A DNA stretch of 14,775 bases from JANNWF01 sp041675805 (GTDB lineage Bacteria; Pseudomonadota; Gammaproteobacteria; Xanthomonadales; Xanthomonadaceae). Positions 8,771 through 14,775 of this stretch are shown here, in pieces. The stretch spans positions 1 through 14,775 of the forward strand of contig JBAYTD010000073.1 in the NCBI GenBank assembly GCA_041675805.1, written 5' to 3'. The position numbers and the translations under genes were made by a program. How positions within the stretch are numbered: position 1 is the stretch's first letter; each line of letters starts with the position of its first letter. The notes beneath the pieces are model-generated. The model saw only the letters and a list, made by a program, of their open reading frames with translations, searched no databases and was not told where the DNA came from.

Positions 8771-8787
8771 CGGCGGCCGCGCCGCCG
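8771..8787. terminator. Hairpin in the convergent cytochrome b561/pdsR gap
   Basis: CGGCGGC and GCCGCCG form a perfect 7-bp stem with a 3-nt loop between two convergent stop codons. It could act in both directions. No T-tract is present on either strand, so the terminator call is tentative. Confidence 0.4.
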
Positions 8788-8813
8788 GTTCGATCACGAC
8801 GCAGACAAGGCGG

Positions 8814-9503
8814 TCAGGGCCGCCAGCGATAGCCGGCACCGTGCACGGTGTCGATTTCGTCGAACGCCGGGTCGATGGCCTCGAACTTGCGCCGCGCGCG
8901 CTTGATGTGCGAGGTGACGGTGGCCTCGTCCACCTCGATCTGCGCCTCGCGCATCAATTGCTCGCGACTTTTCACGTGGCCGGGACGGCGCACCATGGCG
9001 TGCACCATCCAGAACTCGGTGACGGTCAGCGGCACCTCGGCCTCGCGCCAGCTCACCCGCATGCGTTCCAGCTCCAGCCGCAGGCCGCGCAGCACGAACA
9101 CCGAATCCTGCGCCGCCGGCGCGCGCAGGGCATCAATGCGGCGCAGCAGGGCGGCGACGCGGGCGGTGAGCTGCGGCAGGCTGATCGCCTTGCTCAGGTA
9201 GTCGTCCGCGCCCAGGCGCAGGCCGGAGACGACATCGAGGTCAGAGTCGCGTGCGGTCAGGAACAGGATCGGCAGCGCCGCGCTGCGCGCGCGCAGTTCG
9301 CGGCACAGTTCGAAGCCGCCTTCCGGCTCGTCTCCGAGGCCGATGTCGATGATCGCCAGGTCCGGCAGACGCAGGGCGAAGGCGGTACGCGCGCTGGCGC
9401 GGTCGGCATGCGCTTCGACGCGGTAGCCGTAACGGCTCAGCGCCTCGACGTAATTGGCGCGCAGTTCCGGTTCGTCCTCGACGATGGCGATGTGTCGGCT
9501 CAT
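8814..9503 (-). CDS. pdsR: Proteobacterial dedicated sortase system response regulator (PdsR-like)
   Basis: A 229-residue OmpR/PhoB-type response regulator. The receiver domain (about 1-122) has the acidic pair Asp10-Glu11, phosphoacceptor Asp53 (AIIDIGLGDE), Thr83 (FLTARDSD) and Lys105 (YLSKAISLPQ). The winged-helix domain (about 134-229) contains the recognition region EATVTSHIKRARRKFE and ends GYRWRP. The IGLGDEPEGGFELCREL stretch and the divergent sortase operon identify it as the regulator class dedicated to proteobacterial sortase systems (TIGR03787-like). Such regulators normally sit beside a dedicated kinase, but none is present: the next genes are cytochrome b561 on one side and the sortase target on the other. 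The ATG at 9503 is the natural start of the receiver domain; its Shine-Dalgarno is weak. Confidence 0.87.
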   Translation of the reverse strand: MSRHIAIVEDEPELRANYVEALSRYGYRVEAHADRASARTAFALRLPDLAIIDIGLGDEPEGGFELCRELRARSAALPILFLTARDSDLDVVSGLRLGADDYLSKAISLPQLTARVAALLRRIDALRAPAAQDSVFVLRGLRLELERMRVSWREAEVPLTVTEFWMVHAMVRRPGHVKSREQLMREAQIEVDEATVTSHIKRARRKFEAIDPAFDEIDTVHGAGYRWRP

Positions 9504-9572
9504 GCGTGCAGCGTAGGCAGGCCGGGCCGGCGAGGCAATGCGGCTGCCCGCAAATCGCCACATTCGGCCAGC

Positions 9573-9608
9573 CGCCGGGCCGGATCGGACCATGTCGCCG
9601 GCCCGGCG
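9573..9608. repeat. 11-bp perfect inverted repeat in the pdsR/target divergent region
   Basis: CGCCGGGCCGG (9573-9583) and CCGGCCCGGCG (9598-9608) are perfect reverse complements separated by 14 bp. They lie in the 147-bp gap between the divergent pdsR and target genes. This could be a regulator-binding dyad or a 5' UTR hairpin upstream of the Shine-Dalgarno-masking dyad. Confidence 0.6.
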
Positions 9609-9619
9609 CGGCGCTTCAC

Positions 9620-9645
9620 TGACTCCGCCCCCACCGCAGGAGTCA
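9620..9645 (+). promoter_or_regulatory. Hairpin able to mask the Shine-Dalgarno of the sortase target gene
   Basis: TGACTCC (9620-9626) and GGAGTCA (9639-9645) are perfect 7-bp complements around a 12-nt loop. The right arm contains nearly all of the AGGAG Shine-Dalgarno (9638-9642), which lies 8 nt before the ATG at 9651. Folding in RNA would block ribosome access; in DNA the dyad could instead bind a regulator. Confidence 0.5.
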
Positions 9646-9650
9646 TCGCC

Positions 9651-11789
9651 ATGAGCACGCACCGCATCACCGAGAAGCCCCGCCTGCCGCGCACGCCGTA
9701 TCCGCGGCTGCCAGTGCCGGCACCGGAACGTCCGGGCAAAACCGCGCCGACGGTGCCATCCAACGGCAGCGATTCCCGCCACGGCGGACTTGGCCGACGT
9801 CACTGGTTCAGCATCTTCGCGCTGTGGCTGGCACTGTGCGGCAGCGCCCTCGCCGACCCACGCTGCGCCGACTGCGGCCTGAGCCTGCGTGCCGGCGCAG
9901 ACTGGTTGCCGTTGCTGGCCCTGGACACCACGGTGACCATGGACATACGCGGCCCGGTGGCGGAAGTGCTGGTGCGCCAGCAGTACGTCAACGACAGCGC
10001 CGACTGGCGCGAAGGCCGCTACCTCCTGCCGCTGCCGCCCGACGCCGCCGTCGGCCATCTGCGCCTGCGCATCGGCGAGCGCCTGATCGAAGGCGAGGTG
10101 CAGGAAAAGGAAACCGCGCGGCAAATCTATTCCCAGGCCGCCGCGCAGGGCCGCAGCGCGGCGCTGGTCGAGCAGCAGCGTCCCAACCTGTTCCGCACCG
10201 CGCTGGCCAACATCGGGCCGGGCGAGCGCATCGAGGTGGAGATCGGCTACTGGCAACTGGTCGGCCATCGCGACGGCCGTTTCCATCTGGACCTGCCGTT
10301 GACGCTGACGCCGCGCTATCGCTCCATGCAGACGCCGACCAGCGATGAGCAGGCCGACGCCGAACTGCCGGCCGTCGCCGCGGCCACCGGCATCGCTCTC
10401 GAACCCAGCGTGGCGCTGGACATCCGCCTCGACGCCGGCGTGCCGCTGGCGCGGATCGACAGCCCGACGCACGCGATCAAGGTGAGCGCCGGCCCCGACG
10501 GCCATCGCATCGCGCTGGACCGGCTGGCGGAACTGGCCGACCGCGACTTCTCCCTGCAATGGACGCCGCAGCCCAGCGCCGTGCCGCAGCGCGCGGTGTT
10601 CGTGGAGGAAGTCGACGGCGAGCATTTCGCCCTGCTGACCCTGCTGCCGCCGAGCCAGAACGCCGCCGCGCTGCCGCGCGAACTGATCCTGGTGATCGAC
10701 ACCTCGGGTTCGATGCAGGGCGTCGCCATCCAGCAGGCGGTGGCGGCGCTGGACGATGCGCTGAACCGGCTGCGCGCGGAGGATCATTTCAACCTGATCC
10801 GCTTCGACAGCCGCAGCGAGCAACTGTTTCCGGAATCGGTGCCGGCGCAGGCCAACCACATCGCCCGCGCCCGGCGCTACCTCGCCGGCCTCGTTGCCAA
10901 CGGCGGTACCGAGATGGCCCCGGCGCTGGAGCTGGCCTTCGCCGGCGCGCCGCCGCCGGGCATGGTGCGCCAGGTGGTGCTGGCCACCGACGCCGCCATT
11001 CACGACGAAGCCGGCCTGTTCACCCTGATCGAACAACAGCGCGGCGCGGCGCGGCTGTTCCCGGTTGGCATCGGCAGTGCGCCGAACGCGCATTTCCTGC
11101 GCAAGGCGGCGGAACTGGGACGCGGCAGCCAGGCGATGGTGCGCGACATCCACGGCGTCGCCGAAGCGATACGCGGCCTGTTCGAGCGCCTCGACCGGCC
11201 GATGCTGCACGATATCGACATCCACTGGCCGAACGCCGCCGAAGTCTATCCGCCGCGCATTCCCGACCTGTACGCTGGCGAGCCGCTGCGCGTGGTGGCG
11301 CGACTGGCCGCGCCGCAGGGGATGCTGTCAGTGAGCGGCCAGACCCGCGAGCGGCCGTGGCAATCCAGCCTGAAGCTGGAAACGCTGCGACCCGCCGCCG
11401 CCAAGGGCCTGGGCAAACTGTGGGCACGCGCCCGCATCGAGGCCATCGAGGACGCCGTGCGCGCCGGCCTGACGGAGACCGAAGCCCGCCCGCTGATCGT
11501 CGAGACCGCCCTGCGGCACGGATTGACCAGTCGCTACACCAGCCTCATCGCCGTCGAGCGCACGCCGCGTCGACCGCTGGACGCGGCGCTCGCCGCCACC
11601 GACATCCCCAACGCCGCGCCGGCCGGCGGCGACGCGCTGATGATGGCGCAGGGCAGCACGCCGGCGCGCAGCCGACTGGGCATGGCGCTGGGCCTCGCCC
11701 TGCTGGTCATCGCCCTGCTGCGCCGTGAGGAAAACCAATCCGTGCGTCGGCCAGTCGATGCCGACGACACGGAGGTCACGCAGCCATGA
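9651..11789 (+). CDS. Sortase target protein with VIT and von Willebrand A domains (marine proteobacterial type)
   Basis: A 712-residue exported protein, the dedicated substrate of the class GN sortase downstream (TIGR03788-like). Residues 1-50 form an unusual Pro/Arg-rich N-terminal extension. A hydrophobic core (52-67) follows, with a likely cleavage after ALA68. The VIT domain spans about 86-215 (LPLPPDAAVGHL, EKETARQIYSQA). The vWA domain spans about 344-505 with an intact MIDAS DTSGSM (350-355), Thr420 in NGGTEM and ATDAAIHDE (445-453). The C terminus has a hydrophobic helix (about 676-690) and Arg-Arg, preceded by MAQGSTP where family members carry an LPxT-like motif. A 20-residue tail follows the helix. 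The start is supported by AGGAG 8 nt upstream. The stop overlaps the ATG of a 66-codon ORF. The protein probably faces the periplasm; its ligand is unknown. Confidence 0.92.
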   Translation: MSTHRITEKPRLPRTPYPRLPVPAPERPGKTAPTVPSNGSDSRHGGLGRRHWFSIFALWLALCGSALADPRCADCGLSLRAGADWLPLLALDTTVTMDIRGPVAEVLVRQQYVNDSADWREGRYLLPLPPDAAVGHLRLRIGERLIEGEVQEKETARQIYSQAAAQGRSAALVEQQRPNLFRTALANIGPGERIEVEIGYWQLVGHRDGRFHLDLPLTLTPRYRSMQTPTSDEQADAELPAVAAATGIALEPSVALDIRLDAGVPLARIDSPTHAIKVSAGPDGHRIALDRLAELADRDFSLQWTPQPSAVPQRAVFVEEVDGEHFALLTLLPPSQNAAALPRELILVIDTSGSMQGVAIQQAVAALDDALNRLRAEDHFNLIRFDSRSEQLFPESVPAQANHIARARRYLAGLVANGGTEMAPALELAFAGAPPPGMVRQVVLATDAAIHDEAGLFTLIEQQRGAARLFPVGIGSAPNAHFLRKAAELGRGSQAMVRDIHGVAEAIRGLFERLDRPMLHDIDIHWPNAAEVYPPRIPDLYAGEPLRVVARLAAPQGMLSVSGQTRERPWQSSLKLETLRPAAAKGLGKLWARARIEAIEDAVRAGLTETEARPLIVETALRHGLTSRYTSLIAVERTPRRPLDAALAATDIPNAAPAGGDALMMAQGSTPARSRLGMALGLALLVIALLRREENQSVRRPVDADDTEVTQP

Positions 11790-11986
11790 TCCTGATCCTG
11801 GAAAACGAACCGGCCGATGGACGTCTGCGCCCGGCCTCGATGACGGTCGCGACCGCGCTGCGGGACGAATCCGGCTTGCGCAAATGCCCGCCGCTGACCT
11901 GCCTGCGCCGGCTTGGCGTACACCTCCCGGCAGAACACGCCCCGCGACCCGGATCAACGCCACCGATGCCGACCAATGCGCGCTGA
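11786..11986 (+). CDS. Possible 66-residue small protein between sortase target and sortase
   Basis: The ATG at 11786 overlaps the target stop as ATGA and is preceded by a strong Shine-Dalgarno, GGAGGT (11771-11776), 9 nt upstream. The frame runs 66 codons, starting MILILENEPADG, and ends at TGA 11984-11986, overlapping the sortase start (11976) by 11 nt. The product is Arg/Pro-rich with two cysteines (LRKCPPLTCLRR) and no recognised domain, signal peptide or helix. It may be a real small component of the locus, or just a coupling ORF that carries ribosomes to the sortase, which has no Shine-Dalgarno of its own. I do not recognise it. Confidence 0.45.
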   Translation: MILILENEPADGRLRPASMTVATALRDESGLRKCPPLTCLRRLGVHLPAEHAPRPGSTPPMPTNAR

Positions 11987-12599
11987 TCGCCGCCGCCGCA
12001 GCCTCGCCGCCCTGCTCGCGCTGATCGCCGCAGGGCTGGCCATCGACGCCGGCTGGATTCACGCCAAGGCGGCGCTGGCGCAGACACTGTTGGCGCGATC
12101 ATGGCAGGCGGCAAGCGAGGACGGCGGCGTCCATCGTCCCTGGCCGTGGGCCGACAGCCACCCGGTCGCCCGCCTGCGCATGGCGCGACTGGGCATCGAG
12201 CAGATCGTGCTGGCCGGCGACAGCGGTCGCAGCCTCGCCTTCGGTCCCGGCTGGGCACCGGCCAGCGCCGCCCCGGCGACGCCCGGCGTCACCGTCATCA
12301 GCGCCCATCGCGACACCCATTTCACCTGGCTGCGCGAGTTGAACCCCGGCGACGTGGTGGAACTGGACGCCCCGGGCCGGAGCCGCGCCTACCGCATCAT
12401 CGACGCCCGCATCGCCGACTCCCGCCACGAGCGCCTCGCCCTCGACGCACACACGGACCGTCTGCTGCTGGTCACCTGCTGGCCCTTCGACGCCGTTACC
12501 ACCGGCGGACCACTGCGCTACATCGTCGAAGCGCAGGCCGTGGATCGGAGCGAACACCAGCCGGACAGCGGCCGACACACGCTGGCGCAGTTCCCGTAA
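11976..12599 (+). CDS. Class GN sortase
   Basis: A 207-residue membrane-anchored cysteine transpeptidase of the Gram-negative sortase class (TIGR03784-like). An Arg-rich N terminus (MRADRRRR) and one helix (about 9-24) give an N-in anchor with the catalytic domain in the periplasm. The class GN hallmark RPWPWADSHPVARL (54-67) is present. The catalytic residues are His111 (VISAHRDTHF), Cys168 (LLLVTCWPFD) and Arg181 (GGPLRYIVEA). The ATG at 11976 is chosen because it directly precedes the Arg-rich anchor; an in-frame TTG at 11913 would add 21 implausible residues. The start overlaps the end of the 66-codon ORF, so translation may be coupled. It should process the VIT/vWA protein upstream; the acceptor nucleophile in these systems is not known to me. 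Confidence 0.93.
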   Translation: MRADRRRRSLAALLALIAAGLAIDAGWIHAKAALAQTLLARSWQAASEDGGVHRPWPWADSHPVARLRMARLGIEQIVLAGDSGRSLAFGPGWAPASAAPATPGVTVISAHRDTHFTWLRELNPGDVVELDAPGRSRAYRIIDARIADSRHERLALDAHTDRLLLVTCWPFDAVTTGGPLRYIVEAQAVDRSEHQPDSGRHTLAQFP

Positions 12600-12762
12600 G
12601 CCATCATCCAACGCGCAAACAACGCGGAAATCCGGATTCGGGCGAAGGCGCACCAGCGCCGTCAGCGCGGTACCGGCAGGAGCCTGGGCGCCGGAGCCTC
12701 GCCCGCACCGCGCTGGCATAATCGGGCCGACGGAACCCTCCGGCTTCCGGGACCGGTGCCGA
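12600..12762. other. Intergenic region between sortase and diguanylate cyclase
   Basis: 163 bp without a supported gene. It holds a 10-bp palindrome AATCCGGATT (12629-12638), a short GGCGC/GCGCC hairpin (12647-12660) without T-tract, and a probable promoter for the downstream cyclase near its right end. Confidence 0.6.
12714..12722 (+). promoter_or_regulatory. Extended -10 promoter of the diguanylate cyclase gene
   Basis: TGGCATAAT is an extended -10 (TG, one base, CATAAT, five of six consensus) 40 bp before the cyclase ATG. It predicts a transcript starting near 12729, which would make the cyclase gene independent of the sortase operon. Confidence 0.45.
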
Positions 12763-13959
12763 ATGACCGATTCCATTTTCGTGCCCATCGACATCCCGAC
12801 GCTCGCCCTGGTTCGCGGGCTGATGCAGTTGATGCTGGCCGGGCTGCTCGTCTACATCGCGGCGGGTCAGGAACATGGACGCGGCGCGCGGCTGTGGGCG
12901 GCGGGCTTCATGCTCAACGGTACCTCGCTGTTCCTGTTCTCGATCCGCGCCGAGGGTGCCTGGCAATCCGTGGTCGCCATCGGCAACCATTTGAGCCTGG
13001 GCGCAGCGAGTGCCTGCTTTCTGCTCGGCTTCTGGGCGTTTGGCGGTCAGCGGGCGCGGCCTTGGCTGGCCATGCTGATGATCGCGATCCCCGCCGCAGG
13101 GCTGCTTGCCTGGGAAATCATGTGGCCGAATGCGCGCATGCGCGTTCTCACCTCTGCCTTCGGACAGGTCGTGTTCCTGCTGGCCTTGCAGGCGAGTCTG
13201 CGCCAGCCGCCGCGACAAGAGATCGAACGCATCTATCGCGGACTGCGCGTACTGGTACTGGTATACGCCGCCATACTGGTGTGGTCGTACGCGACCGTGG
13301 CCGGACTGCTGCCGACCACGCCGCGCATGGACCTCGGCTACCACCGCGTGCAGTTCAGCGTCGCCTCCCTGCTGTTCATGCTCTCGCTCTCCGTTGCCTG
13401 CCTGGCCTTGCAGTTCGCCCTGCTCGCCGCACGCAACGAAGACCTCGCCATGGTCGACTGGCTGACCGGCCTGCTCAACCGTCGCGGGTTCTTCCGCGCC
13501 GCCGGGCACGCCGATGGCTGGCGCAGCCGCGCCGACGGCATGGCCAGCGTCATCGTGCTCGACATCGACCACTTCAAACGCATCAACGACAACCATGGCC
13601 ACGCCGCCGGTGATCGCGTGCTGCAGGCGCTTGGCGAGCAACTGCACACGCTTGCCACGCCGCGCGACCTGGTCGCGCGAATGGGTGGCGAAGAATTCTG
13701 CATCGCCATGCCCGGCGCACGGCGCGCACAAGCCGTCGCCCGCTCCGAAGAAATTCTTGCGCACTGCCGCAACCTGCGCGTTCCACTCGATGACGGCCGC
13801 AGCATCCGCTTTACGGTAAGCGCCGGCATCTGCGAGGTCAGCCCCGGGCAATCACTCGACGACGCCTTGATCCAGGCGGATGCGGCGATGTACACGGCAA
13901 AACGCGAAGGGCGCGACCGTACCGTGGCCCGTGCCGGCATGACGCACGTTGAAGCCTGA
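12763..13959 (+). CDS. Membrane-bound GGDEF diguanylate cyclase
   Basis: A 398-residue protein expected to make cyclic di-GMP from two GTP. The N-terminal half (about 12-225) has seven predicted membrane helices without a soluble sensor insert and may sense a membrane-associated or small ligand. The GGDEF domain (about 235-390) begins MVDWLTGLLNRRGF, has the Mg site LDIDHFKRINDNHGHAAGD, and carries an active-site GGEEF. The auto-inhibitory I-site RxxD is not intact: TPRD stands at the expected position before VARMGGEEF, so the first arginine is missing. No EAL domain is present. The ATG at 12763 lacks a strong Shine-Dalgarno, but a promoter-like extended -10 lies 40 bp upstream. Its link to the sortase locus is only positional. 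Confidence 0.92.
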   Translation: MTDSIFVPIDIPTLALVRGLMQLMLAGLLVYIAAGQEHGRGARLWAAGFMLNGTSLFLFSIRAEGAWQSVVAIGNHLSLGAASACFLLGFWAFGGQRARPWLAMLMIAIPAAGLLAWEIMWPNARMRVLTSAFGQVVFLLALQASLRQPPRQEIERIYRGLRVLVLVYAAILVWSYATVAGLLPTTPRMDLGYHRVQFSVASLLFMLSLSVACLALQFALLAARNEDLAMVDWLTGLLNRRGFFRAAGHADGWRSRADGMASVIVLDIDHFKRINDNHGHAAGDRVLQALGEQLHTLATPRDLVARMGGEEFCIAMPGARRAQAVARSEEILAHCRNLRVPLDDGRSIRFTVSAGICEVSPGQSLDDALIQADAAMYTAKREGRDRTVARAGMTHVEA

Positions 13960-14129
13960 CCGCTCACAGCTTTATCAAATCAATGACAATGCAGGCGTCT
14001 TGGGGCATTGGATAGGCTTGTGACGGACAGACCACGAAGAAGCATCCATCTGCCATCACGGCCACATTGCACCACCCCACCGCGCGGCGCAAGCTCGAAC
14101 CATCGAAAAATTATAAACGAATCAACAAC
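13960..14129. other. Gene-poor stretch before the toxin-antitoxin remnants
   Basis: 170 bp without a supported gene, of lower GC content than the genes to the left. A minus-strand open frame (13964 to about 14104) lacks a credible start. The AT-rich run AAAAATTATAAA just before 14118 could be the old promoter of the antitoxin remnant. This marks the change from core to accessory sequence. Confidence 0.6.
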
Positions 14130-14354
14130 ATGAGCATTATCAATCTCGAACGCGAAGTTCTGGAAATGCCCGTCGCCGACCGTGCGCGACTGGTGCAGAA
14201 ACTGCTGCTCCGCCTTGAGAACCTGCCGCAGGATGAACTGGATATGCCGTAGCTGGACGAAGCCAAGCGCCGTGCCGTCGACATCGACAGTGGCAAGGTC
14301 GTGCTGGTATCGGCTGATGAGGTCGCACACAAGGCGCGGGCGTTGTTGAAGGAG
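14130..14354 (+). pseudogene. Addiction-module antitoxin interrupted by an amber codon
   Basis: The frame from ATG 14130 resembles the small antitoxin family annotated as putative addiction module component (TIGR02574-like). It starts MSIINLEREVLEMPVADRAR, then VQKLLLRLENLP. TAG at 14250-14252 ends it after 40 residues. The same frame continues with family-like sequence (LDEAKRRAVDIDSGKV, then VSADEVAHKARALLKE) to about 14354, giving the usual length of about 75. Family members often have Trp at this position, so TGG to TAG is the simplest explanation. A partial toxin follows immediately. The locus is inferred to be inactive; a sequencing error at one base is the alternative. Confidence 0.7.
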
Positions 14355-14355
14355 G

Positions 14356-14466
14356 ACGTACTTCTTCCATCCGGCGGCGGAGGCCGAACACCTCGAAACG
14401 CTGGCTTTCTACGTCTCACGCCAGACAACCGGGCTGCCTCGCCAATGCCTTGGGAGGTATGCCTGA
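14356..14466 (+). pseudogene. ParE/RelE-type toxin, N-terminal fragment
   Basis: Directly after the antitoxin remnant the +1 frame reads YFFHPAAEAEHLETLAFYVS, the N-terminal signature of ParE/RelE plasmid-stabilisation toxins. It stops at TGA 14464-14466 after about 35 residues, against the usual 90-100. The codon where a start is expected is ACG (14356-14358), preceded at once by AGGAGG. The C-terminal two thirds are missing, so this is a deletion remnant. The order antitoxin then toxin matches the intact modules. Confidence 0.65.
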
Positions 14467-14488
14467 AGCGATGATGAGCCGCGTCGGG

Positions 14489-14516
14489 TTGTCGCGGCGG
14501 CCTCGGCCCGTATGAA
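14489..14516 (+). promoter_or_regulatory. Possible promoter of the Gp49-like toxin fragment
   Basis: TTGTCG (14489-14494) and TATGAA (14511-14516) with a 16-bp spacer resemble a weak sigma-70 promoter. A TGTACA palindrome (14521-14526) follows. The ATG at 14535 lies about 12 nt after the predicted transcript start. Confidence 0.3.
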
Positions 14517-14534
14517 ATTTTGTACAGGCACTGC

Positions 14535-14765
14535 ATGGAAGACGAGAAAGACATCGCTTGGACAGGATCATCCTACGACGATCTGCTGCGCTTTCCGGAC
14601 GACGCCCGCCGGGAGGCCGGGTTCCAGTTGGGAAGAGTGCAGGCCGGGCTTGACCAATGCTCCCAACTTAAGCCCCTCGATATGCACGATGCGCATGCGG
14701 TTTGCTGCGATGGTGCCTGGGATAACTGCGGTTGGGTTGTACCCGGCATCGAGTGGCGACAATGA
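14535..14765 (+). pseudogene. Gp49/HigB-type (phage-derived) toxin, N-terminal part with a foreign tail
   Basis: The first 40 residues from ATG 14535 (MEDEKDIAWTGSSYDDLLRF, then PDDARREAGFQLGRVQAGLD) match the N terminus of the Gp49-like RelE-superfamily toxins (PF05973-like), which partner an XRE-type antitoxin. After GLD (about 14654) the similarity ends. The expected WKPL and VREIRV/YVLHCFQKK core is replaced by a 36-residue Cys/Trp-containing tail ending at TGA 14763-14765. The catalytic C-terminal half is therefore missing and the protein is almost certainly inactive. A deletion or recombination junction near 14654-14680 is likely. No antitoxin is seen before the window ends. An upstream TTG at 14520 is in frame but less likely as start. 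Confidence 0.6.
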
Positions 14766-14775
14766 CGTCGAGCGC

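Noticed and set aside
8415..9650. Upstream extension of the sortase target frame through cytochrome b561 and antisense to pdsR
   Set aside because: A good Shine-Dalgarno precedes the ATG at 9651, and the upstream part overlaps two recognised genes.
9504..11225. Upstream extension of the pdsR frame to 803 codons, antisense to the sortase target
   Set aside because: The receiver domain begins exactly at the ATG at 9503; the extension is antisense to the VIT/vWA gene and has no family features.
12629..12701. Short palindrome and hairpins after the sortase stop, considered as a terminator
   Set aside because: Stems are only 5 bp and none has a T-tract, so a terminator call is not supported.
13964..14104. 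Minus-strand open frame of about 46 codons ending near the cyclase gene
   Set aside because: It is bounded upstream by a stop, has only an internal ATG that would give 30 residues, and matches no family I recognise; it may be a gene remnant.

Overview
The window is a high-GC chromosomal segment of a gammaproteobacterium, most likely in the Xanthomonadales/Lysobacterales. Three things point there: an OleC-type beta-lactone synthetase close to the Xanthomonas/Stenotrophomonas form, a QueF whose N terminus (MNTPADS from a TTG codon) resembles the Xanthomonas one, and degenerate intergenic heptamer repeats of a kind seen in that order. This placement rests on recalled family sequences, not on a search. 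Most of the window is dense housekeeping or regulatory coding sequence. The last 800 bases are eroded accessory DNA.

Layout. Positions 111-4583 (minus strand) carry oleC, then gpmI and envC, the last two 5 bp apart and probably co-transcribed. Positions 4664-5491 (plus) carry queF. Positions 5563-8140 (plus) carry the nitrogen two-component pair glnL/ntrB and glnG/ntrC. The pair is separated by a 124-bp junction holding an inverted heptamer repeat and a possible 22-codon leader ORF whose stop overlaps the ntrC start. Positions 8185-8760 hold a cytochrome b561. Positions 8814-12599 form a compact proteobacterial dedicated sortase (Pds) locus: a PdsR-type response regulator on the minus strand, and divergent from it a VIT/vWA sortase target protein, a possible 66-codon ORF and a class GN sortase. 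A seven-helix membrane diguanylate cyclase follows at 12763-13959. From 13960 to the end there is no intact conserved gene, only remnants of toxin-antitoxin genes: an antitoxin split by an amber codon, a ParE/RelE-type toxin fragment and a Gp49/HigB-type toxin fragment.

How the genes work together. NtrB/NtrC control nitrogen-responsive sigma-54 transcription, and a sequence resembling an NtrC operator lies directly against the ntrB start. In the sortase locus, PdsR should regulate the divergent operon. The target protein is exported, held in the inner membrane by its C-terminal helix, and presumably processed by the neighbouring sortase. The partner histidine kinase and the OmpA-like protein usually found with such systems are not in this window, and the target's sorting motif is degenerate. 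A 7-bp dyad can hide the Shine-Dalgarno sequence of the target gene, which suggests control of translation.

The most interesting places are the ntrB-ntrC junction (6575-6708), the pdsR/target divergent region (9504-9650), the degenerate sorting signal (about 11643-11720) and the 66-codon ORF between target and sortase (11786-11986). No tRNA, rRNA, CRISPR array or intact insertion sequence was seen.
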